Counted from the stretch's first letter, positions 27,150 to 36,284 are shown. The stretch: 64,000 bases of DNA from Vibrio cincinnatiensis DSM 19608 (GCF_900167345.1 NZ_FUXB01000015.1:39534-103533), one strand, 5' to 3'. Program-made: numbers and translations. Notes: generated by a model from the letters alone, not told the origin.

Positions 27150-28148
27150 TTACCAGCTTTCACCAGGAGTCAGTCGATAACCTAAATCATAGACTTTGGG
27201 TTCAACCGTTTGACCAGAAAGTGCCGCTAGCAATAGCTCGGCACTTTTTTTACCAATGGCAAAACGAGGGGTTTCAACACTGGTTAATTTAGGAATAATC
27301 GCCTGACCAATATCCAGCGCATTATATCCCACCACCGCAATTTGCTGGGGCACCGCAATACCATGATGAGAACAGTACATCATGGCACCAATCGCTAAAT
27401 CATCATTGGTACAGAAAATCGCATCCATATCTGGGTATTGCTCCAGCGCCTGCTGTAATAGCTCCCCGCCCAAAGTAAAGCTCGAGTGTTCCCCAGTGGA
27501 GACCTGAATAGGCAATAGCTCCGCTTCTTCCATCGCTCGCCGATAGCCTTGCATCCGTAACTGGGTTCGAGTATCTAATCGCGCCCCAAGATAAATAATT
27601 TTTTGCCGGCCGCGAGCGATCATTTTCTGTATCACTTCATAGGAGATCTGTTCATGATCCAGTCCAACCGCCATATCAATGGGGCTCGCCGGAATCTCCA
27701 TCGTCTCCACGACCGGAATTCCCGCTGATTTGAGCATCTGTAAAGAACGTTCAGTATGGTTGGTTTCCGTTAAAATCAACGCATCCACCCGATAAGAAAG
27801 AAAAGCGGCAATTTTTTCTTCCTCCGCTTGCGCATTATACCCAGTATGAGCAATCAAGGTATCGTAGCCCGCCGCTTGAGTCACTTCTTCGATGCCTTGC
27901 ACCAGATGAGCAAACACCTGATTCGACAGTGAAGGAAGAATAATACCAATCGCCCGACTGGAAGACTTAGACATAATGGACGGAACTCGATTATGGATAT
28001 AGCCCAGTTGTTCAATCACTTGTGCGATTTTTTTTTGCGTCTTTTCAGCCACCGAACTGGGATCACGTAAATAACGCGATACGGTCATCTTGGTAATACC
28101 AACCTGATCGGCAATGTCTTGCAAGGTAGGTCTTATTTTCTTTTGCAT
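27150..28148 (-). CDS. gntR: Gluconate operon repressor GntR (LacI family)
   Basis: DNA-binding repressor released by gluconate. The 332 residues start with a LacI-type helix-turn-helix (TLQDIADQVGITKMTVSRYL) and hinge helix, then a periplasmic-binding-protein-like sensor domain with AIGIILPSLSNQVFA and DAIFCTNDDLAIGAM. The operators expected for this family occur in the same cluster at 24715-24744. Start ATG at 28148 with AGGAAG. It lies 34 bases downstream of greB on the same strand, so may be read partly from the greB promoter. A run of nine A on the coding strand (28036-28028) falls near codons 38-40. Confidence 0.92.
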   Translation of the reverse strand: MQKKIRPTLQDIADQVGITKMTVSRYLRDPSSVAEKTQKKIAQVIEQLGYIHNRVPSIMSKSSSRAIGIILPSLSNQVFAHLVQGIEEVTQAAGYDTLIAHTGYNAQAEEEKIAAFLSYRVDALILTETNHTERSLQMLKSAGIPVVETMEIPASPIDMAVGLDHEQISYEVIQKMIARGRQKIIYLGARLDTRTQLRMQGYRRAMEEAELLPIQVSTGEHSSFTLGGELLQQALEQYPDMDAIFCTNDDLAIGAMMYCSHHGIAVPQQIAVVGYNALDIGQAIIPKLTSVETPRFAIGKKSAELLLAALSGQTVEPKVYDLGYRLTPGESW

Positions 28149-28182
28149 ACACTTCCTAGCCCCAGCTCATATCATTGGCTGA

Positions 28183-28662
28183 TTAGCTCTTTTCATAACG
28201 AATAGCATTAATAAACCAGAGTTTATCACCAGTTGGGGTTTTTACGGTGACTTCTTCATCTACTTGCTTTTTTAATAACGCCCGAGCCATCGGAGAATCA
28301 ATAGAAATATACCCTTTCGCTTCACCATAAATCTCTTCAGGGCCAACAATGCGTAAGGTTTTTGTTTCTCCCGCTTCATTCTCTATTTCAACCCAAGCCC
28401 CAAAGAAGACTCGACCTTCCTGCTGAGGAGAGTAATCCACTATCGTCAACTCTGGCAATAATTTACGTAAGTAACGGACTCGACGATCAATTTGGCGCAA
28501 TAAACGCTTATTAAACGTGTAATCCGCATTTTCTGAACGATCACCCAGGCTGGCCGCCCACGTCACAATCTTGGTAACTTCAGGGCGTTTTTCATGCCAT
28601 AAATGGTCATGTTCCTGCTTAAGTTGCTGGTAACCAGCACGCGTAATAAGCTTAGTTTTCAC
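28183..28662 (-). CDS. greB: Transcription elongation factor GreB
   Basis: Rescues backtracked RNA polymerase by stimulating cleavage of the transcript 3' end. The 159 residues show the coiled-coil N-terminal domain with the acidic tip GDRSENADY, and the FKBP-like C-terminal part YISIDSPMARALL. RRVRYLRK and DYSPQQEGRVFFGAW are GreB rather than GreA features. The start is GTG at 28662, decided by the GAGGTAG Shine-Dalgarno and by alignment with the E. coli MKT start. Confidence 0.96.
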   Translation of the reverse strand: MKTKLITRAGYQQLKQEHDHLWHEKRPEVTKIVTWAASLGDRSENADYTFNKRLLRQIDRRVRYLRKLLPELTIVDYSPQQEGRVFFGAWVEIENEAGETKTLRIVGPEEIYGEAKGYISIDSPMARALLKKQVDEEVTVKTPTGDKLWFINAIRYEKS

Positions 28663-28798
28663 TATCTACCTCAATGACAAGATAATTACAAAAATTAAAA
28701 TAATTTATTTTCGTGATAAGAGTCACACAAAAACTTGAAATTAAAAACAGCGTTCATATAATAATCAATCACTTTTCCCCCATAACTAGGATATCCCA

Positions 28799-29416
28799 AT
28801 GAGACAGCTTACCGCTTGGCAGACGGTTCAACGACATATTCTCGAAGCTCTATTACTGACTTTCTTAACGTTACTGGCTCCCATCATGGTCTATGTGGAT
28901 CTCAACATTTTCCAACACGGTGTACCAGAAATTGGAGCGACCGAAATTACCCAAGAACTGTTTGCTCTAATCAGTGCACTATTATTTACAAAACTGGCCT
29001 ACAAGTTACCACAAGCCCGTGGTTTCTATACCCTTGTGGCAGGTTTTTTCTTATGCATTGTGATTCGTGAACTTGACCAGTTTTTTGATCTTCTTTGGCA
29101 TGGCTTTTGGGTTATTCCCGCATTATTTTGTGCACTATTCTCCATCGGTTATGCCAAATTTCGTTGCCAAGGTACAGTACTGAAACCGATGGCCGATTTT
29201 ACTCAAACCAAAGCCTATCCCTTTTTGTTAATTGGCCTGTTAATTCTGCTTATCTTTAGCCGAGTGTTTGGCAGTGGCAGTCTATTTTGGATCGGAATCA
29301 TGGGGGATGCCTATGAGCACGGCTTCAAAAATGCCCTACAAGAAGGGTTAGAGCTTCTGGGTTACGGCTTTATTTTTTACTCCGCTTGTCTGAGTTTCGT
29401 TAAAAATCGTTCGTAA
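28799..29416 (+). CDS. Unknown multi-pass membrane protein
   Basis: A 205-residue protein I cannot assign. Six hydrophobic stretches are visible (about 12-34, 50-66, 74-93, 98-119, 138-157 and 183-200). Acidic residues sit inside or next to them, e.g. VIRELDQFF and the GDAYEHGF segment between the last two. There is no signal peptide cleavage site and no known enzyme motif. ATG at 28799 with AGGA upstream; base composition is like its neighbours. It has its own upstream region facing greB, and is followed 84 bases later by tex, so a shared transcript with tex is possible. Confidence 0.75.
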   Translation: MRQLTAWQTVQRHILEALLLTFLTLLAPIMVYVDLNIFQHGVPEIGATEITQELFALISALLFTKLAYKLPQARGFYTLVAGFFLCIVIRELDQFFDLLWHGFWVIPALFCALFSIGYAKFRCQGTVLKPMADFTQTKAYPFLLIGLLILLIFSRVFGSGSLFWIGIMGDAYEHGFKNALQEGLELLGYGFIFYSACLSFVKNRS

Positions 29417-29500
29417 TACTAAGCAATGGCATAAAAGACGTTGCAGCAGATAATTGGCTACGTACAATCCGTATATCATTGATAGACAGAGAGACTACGG

Positions 29501-31810
29501 ATGAGCCAAGCTATCTGCCAACAAATTGCGGAGGAGTTGAATGTTCGCTCCGAACAAGTGATCGCCGCTGTAACCCTAATTGATGACGGTAATACCGTTC
29601 CCTTTATCGCCCGTTACCGTAAAGAGGTAACGGGCGGTTTAGATGACACGCAACTGCGTCATTTAGATAGCCGGCTTACTTACTTACGAGAGATGGATGA
29701 TCGTCGCCAATCCATCCTCAAATCCATTCAAGAACAAGGCAAATTAACAACCCAATTAGAACAAGCGATTCTCACTGCAGATAGTAAAACGCGCTTAGAA
29801 GATCTCTACCTCCCTTATAAACCCAAGCGCCGAACCAAAGGACAAATTGCTATTGAAGCTGGGCTTGAACCTTTGGCCGACCGTTTATGGCAACAAGCCG
29901 ATGTCGACCCCGATCAAGAAGCAAACCGTTACTTATCCCCAGATAAAGGTATCACCGATACCAAAGCCGCTCTTGATGGTGCACGGGCTATCATTATGGA
30001 GCGAATTGCCGAAGATGCCGACCTACTGGCCAAAATACGTCAATACCTTCAGCGCTACGCAGAAATTGTTTCATTGGTTGTCAGTGGTAAAGAGCAAGAG
30101 GGAGAGAAGTTTAAAGATTATTTTGCGCATCGAGAGCCGATCAGCAAAGTGCCTTCCCATCGAGCATTAGCCATGCTGCGCGGTCGCAATGAAGGCTTTT
30201 TAACGCTAAGCCTCAATGCTGACCCAGAACAAGAAGAGACGCTTCGCCACTCCTATTGTGAAACCTTGATTGCGGAGCATTATGGTTTACCACTTAGCCA
30301 AGCACCGGCGGATTCTTGGCGTAAACAAGTGATCAGTTGGGCATGGCGAATTAAAGTTTCTATGCATATGGAAACCGAATTGATGGGAGCGATGAAAGAG
30401 CGAGCGGAAATCGAAGCCATAGAGGTTTTTGCCACCAACCTTAAAGACCTATTAATGGCGGCGCCTGCTGGCCCTAGAGCAACGCTGGGGCTCGATCCTG
30501 GGCTACGTACCGGCTGTAAAGTCGCCGTTGTTGATGCAACAGGAAAAGTACTCGCCACCGATACCATTTATCCGCATCAGCCACAAAATCAATACGATCG
30601 CGCCATGCAAACGGTCGCCGCATTGGTCAAAAAACATCACGTTGATTTGATCGCCATCGGAAATGGTACGGCTTCAAGAGAGACGGACAGTTTTGCGGCT
30701 GATTTAATCAAACGTGGAAATCTCAACGTTCAAAAAATCATGGTCAGCGAAGCCGGAGCCTCCGTTTATTCCGCCTCAGAACTGGCGGCAAAAGAATTCC
30801 CTAATATGGATGTCTCACTACGAGGTGCCGTCTCCATTGCTCGCCGCCTGCAAGATCCCTTAGCTGAGTTAGTCAAAATTGATCCTAAATCCATTGGGGT
30901 AGGTCAATATCAACATGATGTGAGTCAAGCATTGTTGGCAAAACGCCTCGATGCCGTAGTGGAAGATTGTGTGAACGCCGTTGGTGTTGATGTCAATACA
31001 GCATCGGCAGCACTATTGACTCGTGTCGCGGGGCTATCAACCACCTTAGCTCAGAATATCGTTGATTATCGTGATGACAATGGTCGCTTTGATAGCCGTA
31101 GCACCTTGAAAAAAGTGCCTCGTCTTGGGCCGAAAGCCTTTGAGCAATGCGCAGGATTCTTACGTATTATGGATGGGAAAAACCCACTAGATGCTTCCGC
31201 TGTGCACCCTGAAGCTTATCCGGTAGTCAAAGCCATTGCAGAAAAAAACAGCCAAGAGATCAAATCGCTAATCGGTAATAGTGAATTCTTACGTTCTCTA
31301 CGTGCCGTGGATTACACCAACGATCTTTTCGGTATTCCCACCATTACTGACATCATTAAAGAGCTGGATAAACCGGGGCGAGACCCTCGTCCTGAATTTA
31401 AAACGGCAACCTTTGCAGAGGGTGTCAACAGTGTGGCAGATCTAGAAGTTGGGATGGTGCTCGAAGGGGTCGTCTCCAATGTCGCCAACTTTGGTGCTTT
31501 TGTGGATATTGGTGTTCATCAAGATGGATTGGTTCATATTTCAGCGCTGACGGATCGATTTATCTCCGACCCAAGAGAAGTAGTAAAAGCGGGCGATATC
31601 GTCAAAGTGAAAGTGATGGAAGTCGATACACAGCGTAAGCGAATTGCCCTTTCTATGCGCTTAACCGATGAACCTGGGCAAAGTGCAGCACGCTCTGCTC
31701 GTCTTTCATCTCCGCGACCGGAAAAAATGGCACGTCGCCATGAAGAGAGTCATCAAAGTGGCGCAATGAGCGGTGCCTTTGCTGCCGCTTTTGCAAAAGC
31801 GAAGAAATAG
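29501..31810 (+). CDS. tex: RNA-binding transcriptional accessory protein Tex
   Basis: Conserved nucleic-acid-binding protein, related to eukaryotic Spt6, found in nearly all bacteria. The 769 residues show the N-terminal Tex/YhgF region ([29 protein letters not shown]), the YqgF-like RNase H fold ([17 protein letters not shown]), tandem helix-hairpin-helix motifs (about 490-560: [30 protein letters not shown]) and a C-terminal S1 domain (about 648-720: [20 protein letters not shown]). Start ATG at 29501. Closed by a strong hairpin terminator. Confidence 0.95.
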   Translation: MSQAICQQIAEELNVRSEQVIAAVTLIDDGNTVPFIARYRKEVTGGLDDTQLRHLDSRLTYLREMDDRRQSILKSIQEQGKLTTQLEQAILTADSKTRLEDLYLPYKPKRRTKGQIAIEAGLEPLADRLWQQADVDPDQEANRYLSPDKGITDTKAALDGARAIIMERIAEDADLLAKIRQYLQRYAEIVSLVVSGKEQEGEKFKDYFAHREPISKVPSHRALAMLRGRNEGFLTLSLNADPEQEETLRHSYCETLIAEHYGLPLSQAPADSWRKQVISWAWRIKVSMHMETELMGAMKERAEIEAIEVFATNLKDLLMAAPAGPRATLGLDPGLRTGCKVAVVDATGKVLATDTIYPHQPQNQYDRAMQTVAALVKKHHVDLIAIGNGTASRETDSFAADLIKRGNLNVQKIMVSEAGASVYSASELAAKEFPNMDVSLRGAVSIARRLQDPLAELVKIDPKSIGVGQYQHDVSQALLAKRLDAVVEDCVNAVGVDVNTASAALLTRVAGLSTTLAQNIVDYRDDNGRFDSRSTLKKVPRLGPKAFEQCAGFLRIMDGKNPLDASAVHPEAYPVVKAIAEKNSQEIKSLIGNSEFLRSLRAVDYTNDLFGIPTITDIIKELDKPGRDPRPEFKTATFAEGVNSVADLEVGMVLEGVVSNVANFGAFVDIGVHQDGLVHISALTDRFISDPREVVKAGDIVKVKVMEVDTQRKRIALSMRLTDEPGQSAARSARLSSPRPEKMARRHEESHQSGAMSGAFAAAFAKAKK

Positions 31811-31841
31811 CGGCATACAGAAACGCCGTTAGACAAAAAAG

Positions 31842-31875
31842 AAAATCCCCACAGACGTTGGTCTGTGGGGATTTT
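31842..31875. terminator. Strong bidirectional terminator after tex
   Basis: A 15-base perfect stem (31842-31856 with 31861-31875; core ATCCCCACAGAC), loop GTTG, with T runs in both directions. Serves tex and the leftward gene at 31906-32376. Confidence 0.92.
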
Positions 31876-31881
31876 TGTCTT

Positions 31882-31905
31882 TTATCATCACAAGCTTGAT
31901 GATAA
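31882..31905 (-). terminator. Second hairpin, directly after the 31906-32376 stop codon
   Basis: TTATCATCA (31882-31890), 6-base loop, TGATGATAA (31897-31905), perfect 9-base stem touching the minus-strand stop codon. AT-rich with no T run; it probably works together with the strong terminator next to it. Confidence 0.5.
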
Positions 31906-32376
31906 CTACAAGACCGCTATCACATCTGATGGCGTATTGGGTGCGACAGCGTGCCCGTAATAGAATTTGATCACGGTACGCCGACGAGCCATTCTGCCCT
32001 CAGCTATCGCAGCATCAATGATTCGCTTTGGCAATCGAAAGCGCATCGCATAACCTTTACCTTGCTCTTCGCTATAAGAGGCTAAGGCGAGTAAATCAAA
32101 CAATCGATCTAACTCACTACGCGATTCCTCACGTAACAACGCCATCGCCTCTTGTTCACTTTCCTTCTCATAGCCAGGATGTTCCGCAGGATCCCAAGCC
32201 GATTGTTTACGCCGCTTATCGTCTGCTTTGATGTTACGCTCAGCCTGAGATTTGGTCAGCTCTACGGTTGCCGTCACAGGCGCACGAATACGATTATCTC
32301 TCGACGCTTGCTCTGTCTGCACATTCACTGATGGGGCGATAAGTGGCACACTCACATTTGCTGGTGACACGATCAT
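31906..32376 (-). CDS. Conserved-looking protein of unknown function with a flagellar-type promoter
   Basis: A 156-residue soluble protein that I cannot assign to a known family. The N-terminal 40 residues are proline/valine-rich (VSPANVSVPLIAPSVNV) and look flexible. A charged middle follows (KADDKRRKQSAWDPAEHPGY), then a predicted helical acidic stretch (SEQEAMALLREESRSELDRL) and a basic C-terminal half (RFRLPKRIIDAAIAEGRMARRR). No membrane segment, no signal peptide. ATG 32376 has an excellent AGGAGG. The promoter 60 bases upstream fits sigma-28 (FliA) with exact spacing, so I infer a link to flagella or chemotaxis. Confidence 0.8.
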   Translation of the reverse strand: MIVSPANVSVPLIAPSVNVQTEQASRDNRIRAPVTATVELTKSQAERNIKADDKRRKQSAWDPAEHPGYEKESEQEAMALLREESRSELDRLFDLLALASYSEEQGKGYAMRFRLPKRIIDAAIAEGRMARRRTVIKFYYGHAVAPNTPSDVIAVL

Positions 32377-32438
32377 AGCCGAAACCTCCTCAGCATCGCC
32401 CGTCCCTCATGCGCTTTAACGCTTTCGGGTTAGCTTAA

Positions 32439-32465
32439 CTATCGGCCAACCAAAGAAAAAATTTA
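32439..32465 (-). promoter_or_regulatory. Sigma-28 (FliA) flagellar promoter
   Basis: Minus strand: TAAATTTT (from 32465), then GCCGATAG (32446-32439), with exactly 15 bases between TAAA and GCCGATA. The consensus is TAAAGTTT-N11-GCCGATAA, so 14 of 16 positions match with perfect spacing. Transcription would start near 32431, 55 bases before the ATG at 32376. Confidence 0.7.
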
Positions 32466-32493
32466 GGGCTAATTTACGGGTTGGAAACAAAAT

Positions 32494-33276
32494 TTACACA
32501 TTATTTGCAAACTGAATGATTTGCTGACAGAAATCATCCAGCTCGGTCAAAAATGGGGCGTGGGCTGAGAGTGGAAAAATATGCACGCCACTTTCTGGCA
32601 TCAAGTCGTTTAATTCTTGCGCAATTTTAACGGGGACTAAGCCATCCAATCGCCCATATAATCGCAAAGTAGGCGTCGAAAGCTGGGCCAGTTGTGGGCG
32701 CAAATCCGTATTGGCTAAGATTTTTAACCCAGACAATAACGCGGTGGGATTGGGGGCAGGACGAGATAAAATCGCTTGCTTTAATCGCTTAATATCTTGC
32801 CGTGCCGAAGGGCTACCCATTGCTTGTAGGGCTAAAAAGCGTTCTACTGTCGGATGAAAATCGGTCAATAGTTGCTCAGTAAAAGCCGTGAGCACATGAG
32901 GTTTAATTCCTCGCCACGTGGGATATTCTTGCTCTGCTGCCGCAAATTTGGGAGAAGAGGCAACGGTAATCAGCTTGACCACATAATCTGGGTAGTTCAG
33001 TGCCATATAAGTAGCGACCAATCCCCCTAATGACCAGCCCACCCAAACCGCTTTTCGAGGTGCTTGCTTCACTAATGCCTGCGCTATCTGAGCGAGATCG
33101 TCAGCACAAAACTCTGCACTGTGCCCATAACCAGGAAGATCCACCATATGAACTCGAAATTTATCCTGTAATTGCTCACAGGCTTGTTCCCACACCGCTC
33201 CATTCATTCCCCAACCATGAACAAGCACCAGATCGGGTCCTTCACCTTTGACTTGCCAATAGAGATCTGTTGTCAT
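32494..33276 (-). CDS. bioH: Pimeloyl-[acyl-carrier protein] methyl ester esterase BioH
   Basis: Removes the methyl group from pimeloyl-ACP methyl ester at the end of pimelate synthesis for biotin. The 260-residue alpha/beta hydrolase has the oxyanion region LVHGWGMNGAVW, nucleophile elbow GWSLGG, catalytic Asp in LYGRLDGLVP and His in SAHAPF. It aligns closely with E. coli BioH. Start at ATG 33276; an in-frame TTG at 33297 lies upstream of the AAGGTGAGC ribosome-binding site and is rejected. Divergent from comF, as in E. coli bioH/gntX. Confidence 0.95.
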   Translation of the reverse strand: MTTDLYWQVKGEGPDLVLVHGWGMNGAVWEQACEQLQDKFRVHMVDLPGYGHSAEFCADDLAQIAQALVKQAPRKAVWVGWSLGGLVATYMALNYPDYVVKLITVASSPKFAAAEQEYPTWRGIKPHVLTAFTEQLLTDFHPTVERFLALQAMGSPSARQDIKRLKQAILSRPAPNPTALLSGLKILANTDLRPQLAQLSTPTLRLYGRLDGLVPVKIAQELNDLMPESGVHIFPLSAHAPFLTELDDFCQQIIQFANNV

Positions 33277-33362
33277 GCTCACCTTTTCTCCTACCAAAAC
33301 CAGCCTTGTTCACCCACTAAAACGGCAAAATAGAGATGGTTTCCCCTCTTTAAGGCCAACGA

Positions 33363-34088
33363 ATGCCCCCTTATTTTATCGCTTCTCTTAAGAAAATAAG
33401 CACTTGGTTAGCTCCAGCCTGTACTTTATGTCACCTTCCTTTAGATCATCAAGCGCAATATGGTGTCTGCTCCGCTTGCCAATCTTGGTTTTCTCCCATA
33501 CAGCGCTGCCCACGCTGTGGACTTCCCAGTGTAACCGCCACTGATGTATGCGGCCACTGTTTACACTCTTCCCCTCCTTGGCAGCGTCTCTTTTGCATTG
33601 GTGACTATCAATTTCCGCTCAGCCACACCATTCACCAATTCAAATATCAACGCCAATTCTGGCAAGCACGTCACCTCGCCGCCCGCCTTGCTCAGCAAAT
33701 ACAACACCCCGCCCCTTTAATCACCTCTGTTCCGCTTCACTGGCGCCGCCAATGGTACAGAGGCTTTAATCAAAGTGAGTTATTAGCGCAAGGATTAGCA
33801 AAGCAACTCGGCTGTCATTTTTCCCCAACGATCTTTGCGCGCCGGTTAGCAACACCCGCCCAACAATCATTGACCAAGCAACAACGAGAACATAATTTAA
33901 AAGCCGCATTTCAGATTAAACAGCTTCCTGAACATTCACATATTGCGATTGTCGATGATGTAGTCACCACAGGCAGTACCATGCGACAATTATGCTATTT
34001 ACTACTTGAAGTCGGCATCGAAAGGATTGATATTTACTGTCTATGCCGCACTCCTGAGCCGAGCGATCCCTTAATACCTCGATCATAA
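33363..34088 (+). CDS. gntX: ComF/GntX-family phosphoribosyltransferase-like protein
   Basis: A 241-residue member of the ComF family, needed for DNA uptake in naturally competent relatives (Haemophilus, Vibrio) and called GntX in E. coli. The N-terminus has paired zinc-type cysteines (CTLCHLP, CSAC, CPRCGLP, CGHC). The C-terminal phosphoribosyltransferase fold shows the PRPP-binding loop IAIVDDVVTTGSTM. GFNQSELLAQGLA is also a family motif. ATG at 33363 with AAGG upstream. It sits between bioH and nfuA, the conserved gammaproteobacterial order. Exact biochemical role is unknown. Confidence 0.9.
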   Translation: MPPYFIASLKKISTWLAPACTLCHLPLDHQAQYGVCSACQSWFSPIQRCPRCGLPSVTATDVCGHCLHSSPPWQRLFCIGDYQFPLSHTIHQFKYQRQFWQARHLAARLAQQIQHPAPLITSVPLHWRRQWYRGFNQSELLAQGLAKQLGCHFSPTIFARRLATPAQQSLTKQQREHNLKAAFQIKQLPEHSHIAIVDDVVTTGSTMRQLCYLLLEVGIERIDIYCLCRTPEPSDPLIPRS

Positions 34089-34163
34089 AAAAGGGCTGGA
34101 TCCTCTGCGTGACAGGAGTAGAATGGTGACTAAATAGCCTACAAAATTACTCAGGTATTCGTC

Positions 34164-34751
34164 GTGTCAAATACTATTACTATTACAGAATCTGCCCAAT
34201 CCCACTTCGCTAAACTTCTGGCTCAGCAGCCTGAAGGAACGAATATTCGTGTGTTTGTGGTTAATCCAGGAACACAGAATGCAGAATGTGGCGTCTCTTA
34301 CTGCCCACCAGAAGCGGTAGAAGCTACCGATACGGAAATCGCCTTTAGCGGTTTTTCAGCCTATGTTGATGAACTCAGCCTTCCTTTTCTTGAAGAGGCA
34401 GAAATTGATTTTGTTACCGACAAAATGGGATCGCAACTCACGCTTAAAGCCCCTAACGCTAAAATGCGTAAAGTCGCGGATGATGCTCCTCTCATGGCCC
34501 GTGTTGAATACGCGATTCAGACACAAGTTAACCCTCAACTTGCCGGACATGGTGGCCATGTTAGTTTGATCGATATTACCGATGATGGCATTGCCTTAGT
34601 GCAGTTTGGCGGCGGTTGTAATGGTTGTTCAATGGTTGATGTCACGCTAAAAGAAGGGATTGAAAAAGAACTGCTTGCTCAATTTGAAGGGGAGCTCACG
34701 GCTGTACGAGACTCTACTGAACATGACCGAGGTGAGCACTCTTATTACTAA
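34164..34751 (+). CDS. nfuA: Fe/S biogenesis protein NfuA
   Basis: Carrier that receives [4Fe-4S] clusters and delivers them to target proteins. The 195 residues combine an A-type-like N-terminal domain (about 1-95, degenerate: [11 protein letters not shown]) with a C-terminal Nfu domain carrying CNGCSM, the cluster-binding CxxC. The start is GTG at 34164, with TCAGG upstream, giving the expected SNTITIT beginning. Own terminator follows directly. Confidence 0.96.
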   Translation: MSNTITITESAQSHFAKLLAQQPEGTNIRVFVVNPGTQNAECGVSYCPPEAVEATDTEIAFSGFSAYVDELSLPFLEEAEIDFVTDKMGSQLTLKAPNAKMRKVADDAPLMARVEYAIQTQVNPQLAGHGGHVSLIDITDDGIALVQFGGGCNGCSMVDVTLKEGIEKELLAQFEGELTAVRDSTEHDRGEHSYY

Positions 34752-34768
34752 TACGAGTTTTGCCGATA

Positions 34769-34795
34769 AGCTGATGCCTAGCATCAGCTTTTTTT
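34769..34795 (+). terminator. Rho-independent terminator after nfuA
   Basis: AGCTGATGC (34769-34777), loop CTA, GCATCAGCT (34781-34789), then a run of T. The core GATGCCTAGCATC recurs in the terminator of add at 63695-63715. Confidence 0.92.
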
Positions 34796-34856
34796 ATTCT
34801 CACAGGCCTTTTTTTCTCATATATTAAGAAAGAGTTGTCTATGAAGGAGTTCGCCG

Positions 34857-35420
34857 ATGTCCTCTAAAACCCCACCGGAGATTTTGATGCAGCGCACCGT
34901 TGCTCAATCTCAGCTTTTTTCGATAGAGTCGCTCGATCTCCGCTTCTCAAATGGGGAAGAACGAACCTATGAGCGCATGAAACCCAGTGGGCGAAATGCC
35001 GTTATGATGGTTCCAATTACTGAACAAGGGGATATTTTATTAGTTCGGGAATACGCCGTCGGGACAGAGCAGTATGAACTCGGCTTTCCCAAAGGTTTAA
35101 TCGACCCCGGAGAATCACCGACCGAAGCGGCAAATCGTGAATTAAAAGAAGAAATCGGCATGGGAGCGACCCAACTCACACCATTAAAAGAAGTTGTTCT
35201 GGCACCGTCTTATTTTTCCAGTCGAATGACCCTTTTTATTGCTCAGGGGCTATACTCAGAACAGTTAGAGGGTGACGAGCCGGAACCATTAGATATCGTA
35301 CGCTGGCCTTTAGCTCAAGCAGAAGATTTACTGACTCACCTTGATTTTAGTGAGGCTCGCAGTATTAGTGCACTCCTGCTTACTCTCCGTTGTTTATCTG
35401 CCCCTCACATTCAGCGATAG
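34857..35420 (+). CDS. nudE: ADP compounds hydrolase NudE
   Basis: Nudix hydrolase that cleaves ADP-ribose, NADH and diadenosine polyphosphates. The 187 residues carry a complete Nudix box starting GLIDPGESPTEAANRELKEE, with the metal-binding REXXEE glutamates intact, and the upstream FPKG. Start ATG at 34857 with AAGGAG eight bases ahead. cysQ follows within nine bases, so the pair is an operon, matching E. coli-type nudE neighbourhoods only in part. Confidence 0.92.
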   Translation: MSSKTPPEILMQRTVAQSQLFSIESLDLRFSNGEERTYERMKPSGRNAVMMVPITEQGDILLVREYAVGTEQYELGFPKGLIDPGESPTEAANRELKEEIGMGATQLTPLKEVVLAPSYFSSRMTLFIAQGLYSEQLEGDEPEPLDIVRWPLAQAEDLLTHLDFSEARSISALLLTLRCLSAPHIQR

Positions 35421-35428
35421 GAAAGCGT

Positions 35429-36256
35429 ATGCCAACGGTCAAAGATCTTGCTCATTTATTACCTGAAGTGATCAGCATTGCGCGCTCTGCAGGCCAGCTT
35501 ATTCTGGATATTTATGAAAATAAATCCTATGAAGCCTTTACAAAAATAGACGATACGCCGGTCACCAGTGCCGATCTTGCAGCACACAAACTGGTGACAG
35601 AGCGGTTAAAAGAGCTCACCCCCGATATTCCCGTGTTATCAGAAGAAGCGGCTGATATCAGTTTAACCACCCGTGAAACTTGGCAACGATACTGGTTAGT
35701 CGACCCTTTAGATGGTACCCAAGAGTTTATTGCTCGCAGCGGTGACTTTGCCACCGTCATTGCTCTAGTTGAACACCATCAACCCGTCATGGGCGTGGTC
35801 TATGGACCTGTTTCTGGCGTGACCTACTACGCCTACAAAGGCAAAGGGGCATGGAAAATTCCAGACATGTCAGAAAGCTTGAGAATTCATAGCCATAAAC
35901 ATGAGCTTCCCGGTCAATCTATCGCTATTGCGATTAGCCGCCGACAAGATATTAACCAAATCACGCAATGTTTGAGTGCACAGTGGAACTATGAGTTAGT
36001 CCCCCTTGGTTCAGCAGCACTCAAAGCCTGCTTAGTGGCAGAAGGGGCCGTTGACTGTTACCTAAGGCTGGGCCCAACCGGTGAATGGGATACCGCAGCA
36101 ACACAATGTATTGTGGAGGAAGCCGGAGGACGAATTCTCGATACTCAGCTCGACCCTCTCTCTTATAATGAACGGGATACACTAGAAAACCCCAATTTCA
36201 TTGTTCTGGGGGATGCGGATTTACCTTGGCATGAAATCTTAACGGGTAAAAATTGA
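35429..36256 (+). CDS. cysQ: 3'(2'),5'-bisphosphate nucleotidase CysQ
   Basis: Hydrolyses 3'-phosphoadenosine 5'-phosphate, a by-product of sulfate assimilation, to AMP. The 275 residues belong to the inositol monophosphatase superfamily. The metal-binding motifs are present: VLSEEAADI, WLVDPLDGTQEFI and GEWDTAATQCIVEEAGG. I start it at ATG 35429, preceded by AGGAAAG; the frame continues upstream into nudE to a TTG at 35390. Convergent with gspN. Confidence 0.95.
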   Translation: MPTVKDLAHLLPEVISIARSAGQLILDIYENKSYEAFTKIDDTPVTSADLAAHKLVTERLKELTPDIPVLSEEAADISLTTRETWQRYWLVDPLDGTQEFIARSGDFATVIALVEHHQPVMGVVYGPVSGVTYYAYKGKGAWKIPDMSESLRIHSHKHELPGQSIAIAISRRQDINQITQCLSAQWNYELVPLGSAALKACLVAEGAVDCYLRLGPTGEWDTAATQCIVEEAGGRILDTQLDPLSYNERDTLENPNFIVLGDADLPWHEILTGKN

Positions 36257-36261
36257 CTGAA

Positions 36262-36280
36262 GCAGGGCATCTCGCCCTGC
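36262..36280. terminator. Symmetric hairpin between cysQ and gspN
   Basis: GCAGGGC (36262-36268), loop ATCTC, GCCCTGC (36274-36280), filling the 28 bases between convergent stops. No T run; probably a weak bidirectional terminator. Confidence 0.5.
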
Positions 36281-36284
36281 CCTA

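Noticed and set aside
34762..34769. GCCGATAA, a sigma-28 -10 word, after nfuA.
   Set aside because: No TAAA at the right distance upstream, and the bases merge into the nfuA terminator stem.
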